DNA from: an uncultured Oscillospiraceae bacterium
Lineage (GTDB): Bacteria > Bacillota > Clostridia > Oscillospirales > Acutalibacteraceae
Assembly: GCA_900547305.1 (NCBI GenBank)
Contig: URGH01000028.1
Location: 1 to 30,385 of the forward strand
Length of the DNA stretch: 30,385 nt
Direction: 5' to 3'
Shown here one piece after another: positions 1 through 7,296 of this stretch; the first letter of the stretch is position 1, and every line of letters begins with the position of its first letter. The notes under the pieces were generated by a model. That model did not search any database. It saw only the letters and a list, made by a program, of their open reading frames with translations, and had not been told where the DNA came from. Made by a program: the position numbers and the translations under genes.

Positions 1-11
1 GTAAGGGTGCG

Positions 12-89
12 GGTGTCCGGTGGACACCTCTGCAAAGCAGAAGCACCGACCGAGGCGGCAGCCGAGACGGTGTCAGCCGGATGGCTGAC
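12..89. repeat. Hairpin-rich intergenic element
   Basis: Three inverted repeats are packed into fewer than 80 bases: GGTGTCC/GGACACC (12-18 with 22-28), TCTGC/GCAGA (29-33 with 37-41) and GTCAGCC/GGCTGAC (72-78 with 83-89). The stretch is G+C rich, non-coding, and lies just beyond the 3' end of the leftward XRE gene, so it could act as a transcription terminator or RNA stabiliser. Stacked short palindromes like these are typical of dispersed intergenic repeats. The window holds only one copy and its left edge is cut, so repeat status is inference. Confidence 0.4.
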
Positions 90-108
90 TGAGGGATTGT
101 TTGCATTT

Positions 109-399
109 TCAGTGACCGCGGCTTTTTTTAATAATATCAATTAAATTTGTAATTGCCGCTGTTTCTTCGTCCGTAAATCCGGTTAAATCTATTGTTCGTG
201 CGTGTCTTATTTCAAGCAGAAAATCTGTTGTAACATTAAAAACATAAGCTAATTTCACAATTACCTCGGGTGACGGCGTTCGCTCGTTTTTTTCGTAGTA
301 GGATATAACGGATTTTGAAACAAATATGCGGTCTGCAAGCTCGCGCTGTGTAAGATTGCGTTCTTTTCTAAGTATTTTCAATTTTTCTCCGAAATTCAT
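109..399 (-). CDS. XRE-family helix-turn-helix regulator
   Basis: A 96-residue protein made almost entirely of a lambda-repressor-like (Cro/CI, HTH_3) DNA-binding domain. Residues about 6-62 carry the family pattern: a first helix KLKILRKERN, the turn-helix segment LTQRELADRIFVSKSVISYY, and the acidic ERTPSPEVIVKLA stretch before FNVTTDFLL. The remaining 30 residues, ending KKSRGH, are polar and carry no sensor domain. Such short XRE proteins are usually autonomous repressors. The gene is divergent from ypeB with about 130 bases between the starts, so it may regulate itself or that promoter region, but no partner toxin or phage gene is visible. Its target is unknown. The ribosome binding site ahead of the ATG is weak. 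Confidence 0.85.
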   Translation of the reverse strand: MNFGEKLKILRKERNLTQRELADRIFVSKSVISYYEKNERTPSPEVIVKLAYVFNVTTDFLLEIRHARTIDLTGFTDEETAAITNLIDIIKKSRGH

Positions 400-532
400 T
401 TCATTATTACCGCCCGCAATAAAATTACATACAAATTATATAATAAACTTTTTCGGAATGTAGGCTATGTGTGCCGCTAAATGTTTAATCCCGCCGATTT
501 TGGCAATAATATGTAAATCGGAGGGATTTAAT

Positions 533-1858
533 ATGAATAAAAGAACTACCGTGCGCATGGTATCGTTTTGTGCGGCATTAGCGCTTGTTTTCGGCGGTTT
601 TGCCTTAAAAAGCCGTTCGGAGCTTAAAAGCTACCGCCTGCAAATACAAAACGGCTATTCCCGCTCGCTTGAAGAGCTGCTTTCGGGCGTGAATAATATT
701 TCGTTGATTTTGAAAAAAGCCGAGTACACAACCTCTGCCAAGCAATTAAGCAATATGGCGGCGCAGTTGCTTACCGAATCTGAGAACGCAAAAAACGCTT
801 TGTCCCGTCTGCCCTCGGGCAGCAGTGAGCTTACAACGCTTAACCGCTTTTTATCACAGGTGGGAAATTACGCAATGTCGGTTTCAAAAAGCCTGGTGGA
901 CGGAGCGGAAAACGCGGAATATGCCGAAAATATAAAGCTGCTTAAAAGCACGGCGGAGAAAATATCCGACGCGATAGGCGAGGCGGATATCACCTACGGC
1001 ACTGCCGATAAATGGGCGGCGGAGCTTGACCGCAAAATAGGGGAGAGCGTACCGCAGGAGTCGCTGGCGGGGGCGCTCGGCACGCTTGAAGAAAGCCTTT
1101 CGGATTACCCGACCCTTGTGTATGACGGACCGTATTCCGACCATATTTTAGAGAAAGAACCCGAAATGATTAAAACCGCCGATGAAGTAAGCGAGAGCAA
1201 GGCGCTTGAAAAGGCGGCGGAAATAACGGGACTTAAAGCGGACAAACTCCAATTTGAAGAAAAAACCGCCGGTAAAATTGCCGCCTACCGCTTTTCGGGT
1301 GCGGGTTCGGTCGTAACCGTGAGCTGCCGCGGCGGGTATCCCGTTTATATGCGCAAAACGGGGAAAATGGGTGATTTTATTTTGGAATACCGCCAGGCGC
1401 TCGATAAAGCTAAAAGATACCTTGAAAAAATAGGACTTACCGGATTTACCGAGACCTACTATTTCACTGACGAGGGCGTTTGCGTTATAAATTTTGCATA
1501 TCAGGACGGCAGAACCATATGCTACACCGACCTTGTTAAGGTGGGCGTTGCAATGGACAGCGGCGAAATAATGCTTTTGGAAACAAGCGGTTATCTTTCA
1601 AACCATACCGACCGCGCCTTTGAAAGCCCCGCCGTAACAATAGAAAAAGCCGCCGAAAAGGTGAATAAAAAACTTAAAATACGCAAAACCGAGCTTACCC
1701 TTATTCCGACCGACTCGGGCGGAGAGGTGCGCTGCTACGAGTTCCTTTGCGAAACCGAGGACGGGCAGGAAATTTTAATATATATCAACGCCGTAACGGG
1801 CGAAGAAGAACGCATTTTAATACTGCTTAAAAGCGACGGCGGAACTCTTGCAAAATAA
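533..1858 (+). CDS. ypeB: Germination protein YpeB
   Basis: A 441-residue protein close to the 450 residues of Bacillus YpeB, which in spores is needed for localisation or stability of the cortex-lytic enzyme SleB. It has an N-terminal membrane anchor (about residues 9-27, VSFCAALALVFGGFALKSR), then an alpha-helical stretch with YSRSLEELLSGVNNISLILKKA, a YpeB hallmark, and C-terminal PepSY/YPEB-like repeats (roughly residues 230-440, with YPVYMRKTGK, GEIMLLETSGYL and INAVTGEEERI). The ATG at 533 is chosen because GGAGGG at 520-525 lies at the right distance; an in-frame ATG at 467 lacks a site and would add 22 residues ahead of the anchor. SleB, the usual operon partner, is not in the window. 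A strong terminator follows, so this is a monocistronic unit or the end of one. Expression in the developing spore is expected from the family, not shown here. Confidence 0.85.
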   Translation: MNKRTTVRMVSFCAALALVFGGFALKSRSELKSYRLQIQNGYSRSLEELLSGVNNISLILKKAEYTTSAKQLSNMAAQLLTESENAKNALSRLPSGSSELTTLNRFLSQVGNYAMSVSKSLVDGAENAEYAENIKLLKSTAEKISDAIGEADITYGTADKWAAELDRKIGESVPQESLAGALGTLEESLSDYPTLVYDGPYSDHILEKEPEMIKTADEVSESKALEKAAEITGLKADKLQFEEKTAGKIAAYRFSGAGSVVTVSCRGGYPVYMRKTGKMGDFILEYRQALDKAKRYLEKIGLTGFTETYYFTDEGVCVINFAYQDGRTICYTDLVKVGVAMDSGEIMLLETSGYLSNHTDRAFESPAVTIEKAAEKVNKKLKIRKTELTLIPTDSGGEVRCYEFLCETEDGQEILIYINAVTGEEERILILLKSDGGTLAK

Positions 1859-1892
1859 TGTCGGTCTGTCGATAAACCCCAAATTCTATTTT

Positions 1893-1915
1893 TGCGGCGT
1901 TCACGCCGCATTTTT
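1893..1915 (+). terminator. Intrinsic terminator of ypeB
   Basis: A perfect stem TGCGGCG/CGCCGCA (1893-1899 with 1904-1910), a TTCA loop and an immediate TTTTT run (1911-1915), continuing CGTTTTT. It sits 35 bases after the ypeB stop. Confidence 0.85.
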
Positions 1916-1917
1916 CG

Positions 1918-1985
1918 TTTTTCCGCTGACAGGCGCGGCGGAAAAACACCTTGTAAGCGAAAAACCGCTTATTCAGCGGTTTTTC
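1918..1985. other. Two further terminator-like hairpins
   Basis: Two more inverted repeats follow the ypeB terminator. TTTTTCCGC (1918-1926) pairs with GCGGAAAAA (1938-1946). GAAAAACCGCT (1959-1969) pairs perfectly with AGCGGTTTTTC (1975-1985) around a 5-base loop. The A and T runs sit inside the stems, so the second hairpin could terminate transcription from either direction. They separate ypeB from the rplS promoter. Confidence 0.55.
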
Positions 1986-1990
1986 AAGGG

Positions 1991-2094
1991 CACTGGGGTG
2001 GGTACCCACGGGGATAGAGTGCAGTCCGAAAATCATTGATTTTCGAGCGAGCGGCATTCCCGGTGGGGAGCGTGTCGACTTTTTCGACACGCTC
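1991..2094. repeat. Stacked-palindrome intergenic element
   Basis: Three palindromes occur within about 100 bases: the 12-bp GTGGGTACCCAC (1998-2009), CGAAAATC/GATTTTCG (about 2027-2045) and an 11-bp perfect stem GAGCGTGTCGA/TCGACACGCTC with a CTTTT loop (2068-2078 with 2084-2094). The block has no supported reading frame and is separable from the terminators to its left and the rplS promoter to its right. Its make-up suggests a dispersed structured repeat of the REP/MITE type. There is only one copy here, so that remains inference. The last stem may insulate rplS from upstream transcription. Confidence 0.45.
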
Positions 2095-2106
2095 GTAAAA
2101 TAATGC

Positions 2107-2135
2107 TTGATTTTTTAAAAGGTTTGTGATAGAAT
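2107..2135 (+). promoter_or_regulatory. SigA promoter of the rplS operon
   Basis: TTGATT (2107-2112), a 17-base spacer and TAGAAT (2130-2135), preceded by TGA, which makes an extended -10 element. Transcription would start near 2142, giving a leader of about 165 bases before rplS. Confidence 0.7.
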
Positions 2136-2141
2136 AAAAAG

Positions 2142-2300
2142 GCTGTTTGAAACGGAAAGTATTTTCTGCGCCGTTTTTAACAGGTGCATTTGATTTCACC
2201 CGGTCCTTACGGGGTGGGTTCATTGCCGAAAAACGACATTGAAGCGGACGGTCCTCTGTCAAAATTTTTGGGTACGAACGTCTGGTATTATTTAAGGAGG
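2142..2300 (+). promoter_or_regulatory. Structured 5' leader of rplS (candidate L19 leader)
   Basis: The region between the promoter and the rplS ribosome binding site can fold. CTGTT (2143-2147) pairs with AACAG (2179-2183), enclosing AAACGG/CCGTTT (2150-2155 with 2171-2176). A second candidate stem is GGTG/CACC just downstream, and ACCC/GGGT pairings follow. Firmicutes rplS genes are known to carry an autoregulatory L19 leader in this place. Assignment to that family rests on position and on the presence of structure; I cannot match the consensus by eye. The long leader implies regulation of ribosomal protein L19 supply. Confidence 0.45.
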
Positions 2301-2308
2301 AAGAAAAA

Positions 2309-2653
2309 ATGGACGTAATTAAAGAGCTTACCGCAGATATGCTCAAAAAAGACGCACCCGAAATTCTTATAGGCAGCACTGTTAAGGTACACGTAAGAAT
2401 TAAAGAGGGCGAGAAAGAAAGAATACAGGTGTTTGAAGGCACTGTTATCGCTAAGAACAACAGCGGAATTGCCGAGACTTTCACCGTTCGTCGTGTTTCC
2501 TACGGCGTAGGCGTTGAGCGTGTTTTCCCGGTACATTCACCCAATGTTGCCAAGGTTGAGCTTGTGCGCAAGGGTAAAATCCGCAGAGCAAAGCTTTATT
2601 ATCTGCGTGACAGAGTCGGTAAAGCGGCTAAGGTTAAAGAGCGTATCGGTTAA
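2309..2653 (+). CDS. rplS: 50S ribosomal protein L19
   Basis: A 114-residue protein with the normal length and landmarks of L19 (bL19), which sits at the interface of the two ribosomal subunits. Visible family segments are PEILIGSTVKVHVRIKEG, ERIQVFEGTVIAKNNSGI, TFTVRRVSYGVGVERVFP, HSPNVAKVELVRKGKIRR and AKLYYLRDRVGKAAKVKER. AAGGAGG lies at the expected distance before the ATG. It is first in a unit with lepB, a foreign-looking acyltransferase, rbgA, rnhB and a YraN gene. In many Firmicutes rplS follows rpsP-rimM-trmD, but here it stands alone behind its own promoter and structured leader. Confidence 0.97.
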   Translation: MDVIKELTADMLKKDAPEILIGSTVKVHVRIKEGEKERIQVFEGTVIAKNNSGIAETFTVRRVSYGVGVERVFPVHSPNVAKVELVRKGKIRRAKLYYLRDRVGKAAKVKERIG

Positions 2654-2719
2654 TTTGAAAAATTGACGGAAGGGGGACGGATTTATGCTGTCTCCCTTTT
2701 TGCTATAAGGAGGTGCGTT

Positions 2720-3415
2720 ATGGAAGACGGAAAGGAATTTAAAACCGAAACGGAAGTAAACGCTAATTCGGAGCCTGCGGATGAAACAGGCTTTAATATA
2801 AGCGAAGAATTTGCAAGCAGTCTGCCCGACGCAAAGCCCGAACCCGAAAAGCGCAGTATGGCGGAGGAGCTTTTTGAATGGCTTGACGTGCTTGCTACCG
2901 CCATAATATCGGTAGTTATTATATTCAGCTTTATTTTCCGCGTTGCCACAATAAGCGGCAGATCTATGACAAACACACTTCAGGATAAGGATAAGGTCAT
3001 AATAACCAATCTTGCCTACACACCCCAAAGGGGCGATATCGTTGTAATATCGCGCAATGCCGACAATTCGGTTGAAAATGTCAAAACCGCTCAGGTACCG
3101 ATAATAAAGCGCGTTATTGCAACAGGCGGGCAAACGGTGGATATTGATTTTGAACGCGGCGTGGTATCTGTTGACGGCGTGGAATTAGATGAGCCATACA
3201 CCAGAACCCCCACCACGAGCAAATACGATGTGGAATTTCCGATTTATGTGCCCGATGGGTATATATTCGTTTTGGGCGATAACCGTAACGACTCTATGGA
3301 CAGCCGCGATTCCCGCATAGGCGAGGGCGGTTTGGTTGACACAAGGTATGTTTTGGGTCATGCCGTGCTGCGCGTTTTCCCGTTTTCAAGCTTCGGAAGG
3401 TTGGATAATAAATAA
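2720..3415 (+). CDS. lepB: Type I signal peptidase
   Basis: A 231-residue membrane serine protease that removes signal peptides from exported preproteins. A 50-residue acidic, low-complexity cytoplasmic N terminus precedes one membrane segment (about 57-79, LATAIISVVIIFSFIFRVAT). The catalytic serine is Ser82 in GRSMTNTL (the usual SMxPTL box with Asn in place of Pro) and the general base is Lys130 in IIKRVIATGGQ. RGDIVVI (104-110) and the GDNRNDSMDSR box (186-196) complete the S26 signature. The start at 2720 is chosen because AAGGAGG (2707-2713) lies 6 bases upstream; an earlier in-frame ATG at 2663 overlaps the intergenic region and has no site. The single membrane segment is typical of Gram-positive SipS-type enzymes. 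It lies between rplS and the acyltransferase. Confidence 0.95.
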   Translation: MEDGKEFKTETEVNANSEPADETGFNISEEFASSLPDAKPEPEKRSMAEELFEWLDVLATAIISVVIIFSFIFRVATISGRSMTNTLQDKDKVIITNLAYTPQRGDIVVISRNADNSVENVKTAQVPIIKRVIATGGQTVDIDFERGVVSVDGVELDEPYTRTPTTSKYDVEFPIYVPDGYIFVLGDNRNDSMDSRDSRIGEGGLVDTRYVLGHAVLRVFPFSSFGRLDNK

Positions 3416-3447
3416 ACAGGATATTAAAAGATTTCGGAGAAAAAAGG

Positions 3448-4536
3448 ATGAGTAAAAGAATCTACAAGTTTGATTTTGCAAGAGCTTCAGCTATTTTATG
3501 CGTAGTTTTGTGCCATTGTGTAGAAAATATTTATGATTTCACCGCAAACGAGTGGGGCGACACTAACAAGATTTCAGGGCTTTTTATGATTTTGACTTTT
3601 ACAGTCGGCAGATTAGGCGTACCCATATTTTTATTTCTTTCCGGAGCTTTGCTTTTAAAAAAGCAAATCAACAATGATTCCGATATAATTACATTTTATA
3701 AAAGAAATTGGCTCCCTCTTTTTATTGCAAATGAAATTTGGGTTGTAATTTACAATATATATTTTTGTCTTACAGGTAGATTTCAATATTTAACTTTTGA
3801 TAACATACTTAGGGAATTACTGTGTATGAAACAGGTGCCCACGCCGCAAATGTGGTATTTTCCAATGATATTAGGAATGTATTTGGGCATACCTTTTGTG
3901 GCCAAAATTGTTAAAACTTTTTCTTTAAAATCTTTAGCCTTTTTAATATTTGCAATTTTTGCGGTTGATTTTTTCCTACCCACATTGCAAATACTGTTAA
4001 ATATGGCAGGAATAAAATTTGAATGTCTTTCGTTGCTTTCGGTCAATTTTTTAGGTGGTACATACGGATTATATATAGTTGCCGGGTATTTCGCGGCAAA
4101 TAAAAATTTAATAAAGCTCAACAATATGTGGGTATGCATAATCACACTGATCAGCTTCTTTATTACGGTTTCAATACAGTTTGTTTCACGCGGCGGTTTA
4201 TTACATTCTGAAGTTCTGTATAATGTTTGGTATAATAATGCATTTCTGGCTATAGCTGCACTTGGCATATTTGTTTTGTTTGACCGTATAGATGATTCAA
4301 AATTTAATGAAAGATTTTCTAATATTTGTACATTTATAAGCAGATTCAGTTTATCAATTTTTTTCATACATTATATTTTACTGAATTTTTTCAAAAAGCC
4401 TATTATGAATCTAAGCGTAATGTCTCCGTTAAAGGTAATAATTCTGTTTATACTTGTTTTTTTGACGAGTGCTGTTGTTTCGTTTTTGTTTAGCAAAATA
4501 AAAGCAGTGTCAAAGTATGCATTAGTAATAAAATAA
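3448..4536 (+). CDS. Membrane acyltransferase (acyltransferase family 3)
   Basis: A 362-residue integral membrane protein with about ten hydrophobic segments, matching acyltransferase family 3 (OafA/WecH/NolL type), which O-acetylates or otherwise acylates cell-surface sugars. The N-terminal RIYKFDFARASAILCVVLCH contains the family's R-x10-H motif (Arg12 and His23). Other recognisable pieces are RLGVPIFLFLSGALLL and, near the C terminus, ISRFSLSIFFIHYILLNFF. No SGNH domain is attached. Its A+T content and TTA/TTT/AAT-rich codon use are clearly higher than in lepB and rbgA on either side, and it interrupts the widely conserved lepB-rbgA order. That suggests later acquisition. The substrate cannot be told from sequence. 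Confidence 0.85.
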   Translation: MSKRIYKFDFARASAILCVVLCHCVENIYDFTANEWGDTNKISGLFMILTFTVGRLGVPIFLFLSGALLLKKQINNDSDIITFYKRNWLPLFIANEIWVVIYNIYFCLTGRFQYLTFDNILRELLCMKQVPTPQMWYFPMILGMYLGIPFVAKIVKTFSLKSLAFLIFAIFAVDFFLPTLQILLNMAGIKFECLSLLSVNFLGGTYGLYIVAGYFAANKNLIKLNNMWVCIITLISFFITVSIQFVSRGGLLHSEVLYNVWYNNAFLAIAALGIFVLFDRIDDSKFNERFSNICTFISRFSLSIFFIHYILLNFFKKPIMNLSVMSPLKVIILFILVFLTSAVVSFLFSKIKAVSKYALVIK

Positions 4537-4552
4537 TGGGATAAGAAATAAT

Positions 4553-5413
4553 ATGAATGAAAGCAATAAAACTATTAACTGGTTTCCCGGACATATGGCG
4601 AAGACCCGCCGAAAAATAAAGGAAATTCTTCCGCTTATCGATGCGGTAGCCGAGGTAGTGGACGCGCGCGTGCCGAAAAGCTCACGCAACCCCGAGCTGC
4701 GCGATATAATAGGCGATAAACCGCTTATAATTTTACTTAACAAATGCGATATGGCAGACCATGCCGCCACCGCCGAGTGGATAGCGCACTATTCCGCCGC
4801 GGGAATACCCGCAATAGCGCTTGACTGCAAAACGGGCAAGGGCATTTCCGCTTTTAAGGATACGGTTAAAAATGCGCTTGAAAGTAAGCTTAAAGCGTAT
4901 GAGGAAAAGGGAATGGCGGGCAAGCCGCTGCGAGTTATGGTTGTGGGAATACCGAATGTGGGTAAATCGTCATTTATCAACCGCATTGCGGGCAACAACC
5001 GCGCCAAAGCCGAAAACCGCCCCGGCGTTACAAGGGGCAACCAGTGGTTCACGGTGGATAAGCAGCTTGAGCTGCTTGATACACCCGGCGTTTTGTGGCC
5101 GAAGTTTGAGGATAAAACGGTAGGCGAGCATTTAGCTTTCACAGGAGCTGTTACCGACAGAATACTTGATACCGAATGGCTTGCAATGCAGCTGCTTTCG
5201 CTGCTGTCACACGAGTGCCCCGAAAAAATAACCGCGCGCTACGGTGTGGAACTGACGGACGACAGCTACGAGCTGCTTTGCCGCATAGGCAAAAAACGCG
5301 GTATGATGATAAGGGGCGGCGAGACCGATACCGAAAGGGCGGCAAATATGCTGCTTGAGGAATACCGCAACTGTAAAATAGGAAATATAACATTGGAAAG
5401 GGCGGAAAAATAA
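4553..5413 (+). CDS. rbgA: Ribosome biogenesis GTPase RbgA (YlqF)
   Basis: A 286-residue circularly permuted GTPase needed for late assembly of the 50S subunit. The G motifs come in permuted order: NKCD (G4, 63-66) first, then GIPNVGKSS (G1, 132-140), PGVT (G2, 157-160) and DTPG (G3, 176-179). The N-terminal INWFPGHMAKTRRKIKE is an RbgA/YlqF hallmark. The C-terminal 80 residues form the RNA-binding helical domain. The A of its stop codon is the first base of rnhB's ATG, so the two are translationally coupled. Only a weak GGGAT-type ribosome binding site precedes the start, possibly because the upstream acyltransferase displaced the native junction. Confidence 0.95.
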   Translation: MNESNKTINWFPGHMAKTRRKIKEILPLIDAVAEVVDARVPKSSRNPELRDIIGDKPLIILLNKCDMADHAATAEWIAHYSAAGIPAIALDCKTGKGISAFKDTVKNALESKLKAYEEKGMAGKPLRVMVVGIPNVGKSSFINRIAGNNRAKAENRPGVTRGNQWFTVDKQLELLDTPGVLWPKFEDKTVGEHLAFTGAVTDRILDTEWLAMQLLSLLSHECPEKITARYGVELTDDSYELLCRIGKKRGMMIRGGETDTERAANMLLEEYRNCKIGNITLERAEK

Positions 5414-6015
5414 TGCCTGATTACGAATTTGAAAAAGCCGCCGTAAACAGCGGCTTTAGCTGTATTTGCGGGGTGGATGAGGCAGGCAGAGGCCCGCTGG
5501 CGGGTCCTGTTTGCGCGGCGGCGGTAATTTTGCCCGAGGGCGCTGTTATTGAGGGGCTTGACGACTCAAAAAAGCTGACCGAGAAAAAGCGCGAAAGGCT
5601 TTATGATATAATAAAGGAAACCGCCGTTGCTTACAGCGTGGCATACGGCACGCTTGAAGAAATAGAAACGGTAAATATATTAGAAGCTACATATCTTGCA
5701 ATGAACCGCGCAATAGAGGGGTTGAGCGTAAAGCCCGATTTTGCCCTGATTGACGGTAACCGCGTACCGCGCGGAATAAAAATTCCCTGTGAAACTATTG
5801 TTAAAGGGGATTCAAAGTCAATGTCCGTCGCGGCGGCATCGGTGCTTGCAAAGGTCACGCGTGACCGCCTTATGCTTGAATACGATAAAAAATACCCCGA
5901 GTATAACTTTAAAAAACACAAGGGCTACGGCACAAGGGAGCACACCGAGCTTATAAAGCAGTACGGTCCGTGCGAAATTCACCGCTTTTCATTCCTTAAA
6001 AACATTTTGGGGTGA
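5413..6015 (+). CDS. rnhB: Ribonuclease HII
   Basis: A 200-residue RNase HII, which cuts RNA in RNA-DNA hybrids and at single ribonucleotides in DNA. The catalytic DEDD set is visible: Asp22 and Glu23 in GVDEAGRGPLAGPV, Asp114 in LIDGNRVP and Asp133 in VKGDSKSMSVAAASVLAK. LDDSKKLTEKKRE (49-61) and the C-terminal YNFKKHKGYGTREH are further family signatures. Length is normal. It overlaps rbgA by one base and the downstream YraN gene by four, which supports co-translation. Confidence 0.97.
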   Translation: MPDYEFEKAAVNSGFSCICGVDEAGRGPLAGPVCAAAVILPEGAVIEGLDDSKKLTEKKRERLYDIIKETAVAYSVAYGTLEEIETVNILEATYLAMNRAIEGLSVKPDFALIDGNRVPRGIKIPCETIVKGDSKSMSVAAASVLAKVTRDRLMLEYDKKYPEYNFKKHKGYGTREHTELIKQYGPCEIHRFSFLKNILG

Positions 6016-6383
6016 CGGCTGTGGAAAAGAGCAAAGCGGGGAAAAACGGCGAGCGCCTTACCGCCGAATTTTTAAGGAGTAAGGGCTGCACCGTTATAAA
6101 AATGAATTATCATTCGCGTTTCGGGGAAATTGACATAATAGCGGAAACAAAAGAATATATAATTTTTACCGAGGTAAAGACCCGCGCCGAGGGGAGCTTA
6201 ATTTCGCCTGCCGAGGCGGTGGACGTGCACAAGCGCCGAAGACTTATTTTAACGGCGGAGGATTTTTTAAGCAAGTTCGCAACCGATTTGCAGCCGCGCT
6301 TTGACGTTGCCGAGGTAACCTATAAAACCCGAAAGGACGGAAGTACGGGCTATAGCCTTAACTACATAAAAAATGCTTTTTAA
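6012..6383 (+). CDS. YraN/UPF0102 family putative nuclease
   Basis: A protein of about 120 residues of the UPF0102 (YraN) family, which has a restriction-endonuclease-like fold. The PD-(D/E)xK core is visible in RFGEIDIIAETKEYIIFTEV followed by KTR: the Asp of EIDII and the Glu-x-Lys of EVKTR are the expected metal and catalytic residues. The N terminus GKNGERLTAEFLRSKG is also typical. No cellular role is firmly established for the family; its constant position beside rnhB suggests nucleic-acid maintenance. Two GTG starts are possible. The one at 6012 overlaps the rnhB stop (GTGA); the one at 6021 has GGGGTGA (6009-6015) at good spacing and would shorten the protein by three residues. The latter is slightly favoured on spacing. 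Confidence 0.9.
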   Translation: MTAVEKSKAGKNGERLTAEFLRSKGCTVIKMNYHSRFGEIDIIAETKEYIIFTEVKTRAEGSLISPAEAVDVHKRRRLILTAEDFLSKFATDLQPRFDVAEVTYKTRKDGSTGYSLNYIKNAF

Positions 6384-6399
6384 CGCGGAGTGATGAGTA

Positions 6400-7257
6400 T
6401 TGAATTATTTTGATCTGCACTGCGATACACCGTATGAATGTTATTTTAAAAATCAGCCGTTTTTTGCCAATAAGCTTGCGGTTTCGGGCGAAAAGGGTGC
6501 GGAATTTGAAAGCTGGCGGCAGGTTTTCGCCGTTTGGATAAGGGACGATATTGCAGAGCCATTTAAGCTTTACAGTGAAATAATGCGGGATATTAAACTC
6601 AAGCTGAAATCAGCCCCGAAAAATTTAAAACCTCTTTTTGCGGTTGAGGGCGGCGCGGTAATAGGCAAGGATTTAAAGCTGCTTGAAACGCTTAAAAGCG
6701 ACGGGGTACGCTATTTGACCCTTACTTGGAACGGCGAAAACGCAATAGCGGGCGGCAGCGGTACCGATAAAGGGCTTACGCGCTTCGGGCGCGAGGCTAT
6801 ACGGGAGCTTAACCGCCTTAAAATTTGCACCGATTTATCTCACCTGAACGATAAAAGCTTTTTCGCGGCAATAGAGCTGGCGGAGTACCCCATAGCATCC
6901 CACTCAAACAGCAGAGAAATATGCCACGTGCCGCGAAATCTAACCGATGAGCAGCTAAGGCTTATAGGCGAGAAAAAAGGGCTTATAGGGCTTTGCTTTT
7001 ACCCGAAATTTTTGGGCGGAAACGCGTTTGAAAAAATATATGAAAATATCTGCCGTTTGCAAGGTTTGGGGCTTGAAAATAATATCGCGATAGGCTCTGA
7101 TTTTGACGGGGCGGATATGCCGCCCGAGCTTTCCGATATTTCAAAGGTGCAGGATTTATATACATACCTTGAAAAGCGCGGTATATCAGCGGGAACGCTT
7201 AAAAAAATATTTTATGAAAACGCGCAAAATTATTTTGACAAACTAAGCGGGATATAA
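6400..7257 (+). CDS. Membrane dipeptidase family protein (peptidase M19)
   Basis: A 285-residue zinc dipeptidase of the M19 (renal dipeptidase) family, shorter than the mammalian enzyme but with the metal ligands in place: His7 and Asp9 in FDLHCDTP, Glu83 in AVEGGAV, His148 in TDLSHLND and His168 in IASHSNSR. IAIGSDFDGAD near residue 230 is the conserved C-terminal signature. It has no signal peptide and is probably cytosolic, hydrolysing dipeptides. The start is a TTG, with GGAGTGA (6387-6393) six bases upstream; the nearby ATG at 6393 is out of frame. It follows the YraN gene by 16 bases and may be the last gene of the rplS unit. Confidence 0.9.
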   Translation: MNYFDLHCDTPYECYFKNQPFFANKLAVSGEKGAEFESWRQVFAVWIRDDIAEPFKLYSEIMRDIKLKLKSAPKNLKPLFAVEGGAVIGKDLKLLETLKSDGVRYLTLTWNGENAIAGGSGTDKGLTRFGREAIRELNRLKICTDLSHLNDKSFFAAIELAEYPIASHSNSREICHVPRNLTDEQLRLIGEKKGLIGLCFYPKFLGGNAFEKIYENICRLQGLGLENNIAIGSDFDGADMPPELSDISKVQDLYTYLEKRGISAGTLKKIFYENAQNYFDKLSGI

Positions 7258-7263
7258 TAAAAT
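7235..7263 (+). promoter_or_regulatory. Probable SigA promoter of thrC
   Basis: TTGACA (7235-7240), 17 bases and TAAAAT (7258-7263), overlapping the 3' end of the dipeptidase gene. Transcription would start about 25 bases before the thrC start. Confidence 0.5.
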
Positions 7264-7296
7264 ATAGTTGACGCTAAAATTAAAGGAGCAACCTCA

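Noticed and set aside
467..532. Upstream in-frame ATG for ypeB
   Set aside because: No ribosome binding site; the ATG at 533 has GGAGGG and gives a normal anchor sequence.
1994..2013. T-box-like string GGGGTGGGTACCCACGGGG
   Set aside because: It resembles the T-box GGGTGGNACC motif, but no specifier stem or following aminoacyl-tRNA synthetase or amino-acid gene exists; it is a simple 12-bp palindrome in a hairpin block and rplS is the next gene.
2663..2719. Upstream in-frame ATG for lepB
   Set aside because: It starts 10 bases after rplS with no ribosome binding site, while AAGGAGG sits before the ATG at 2720.
7235..7258. TTGACA paired with TATAAT at 7253-7258
   Set aside because: The spacer would be only 12 bases; the overlapping TAAAAT at 7258-7263 gives 17 and is used instead.
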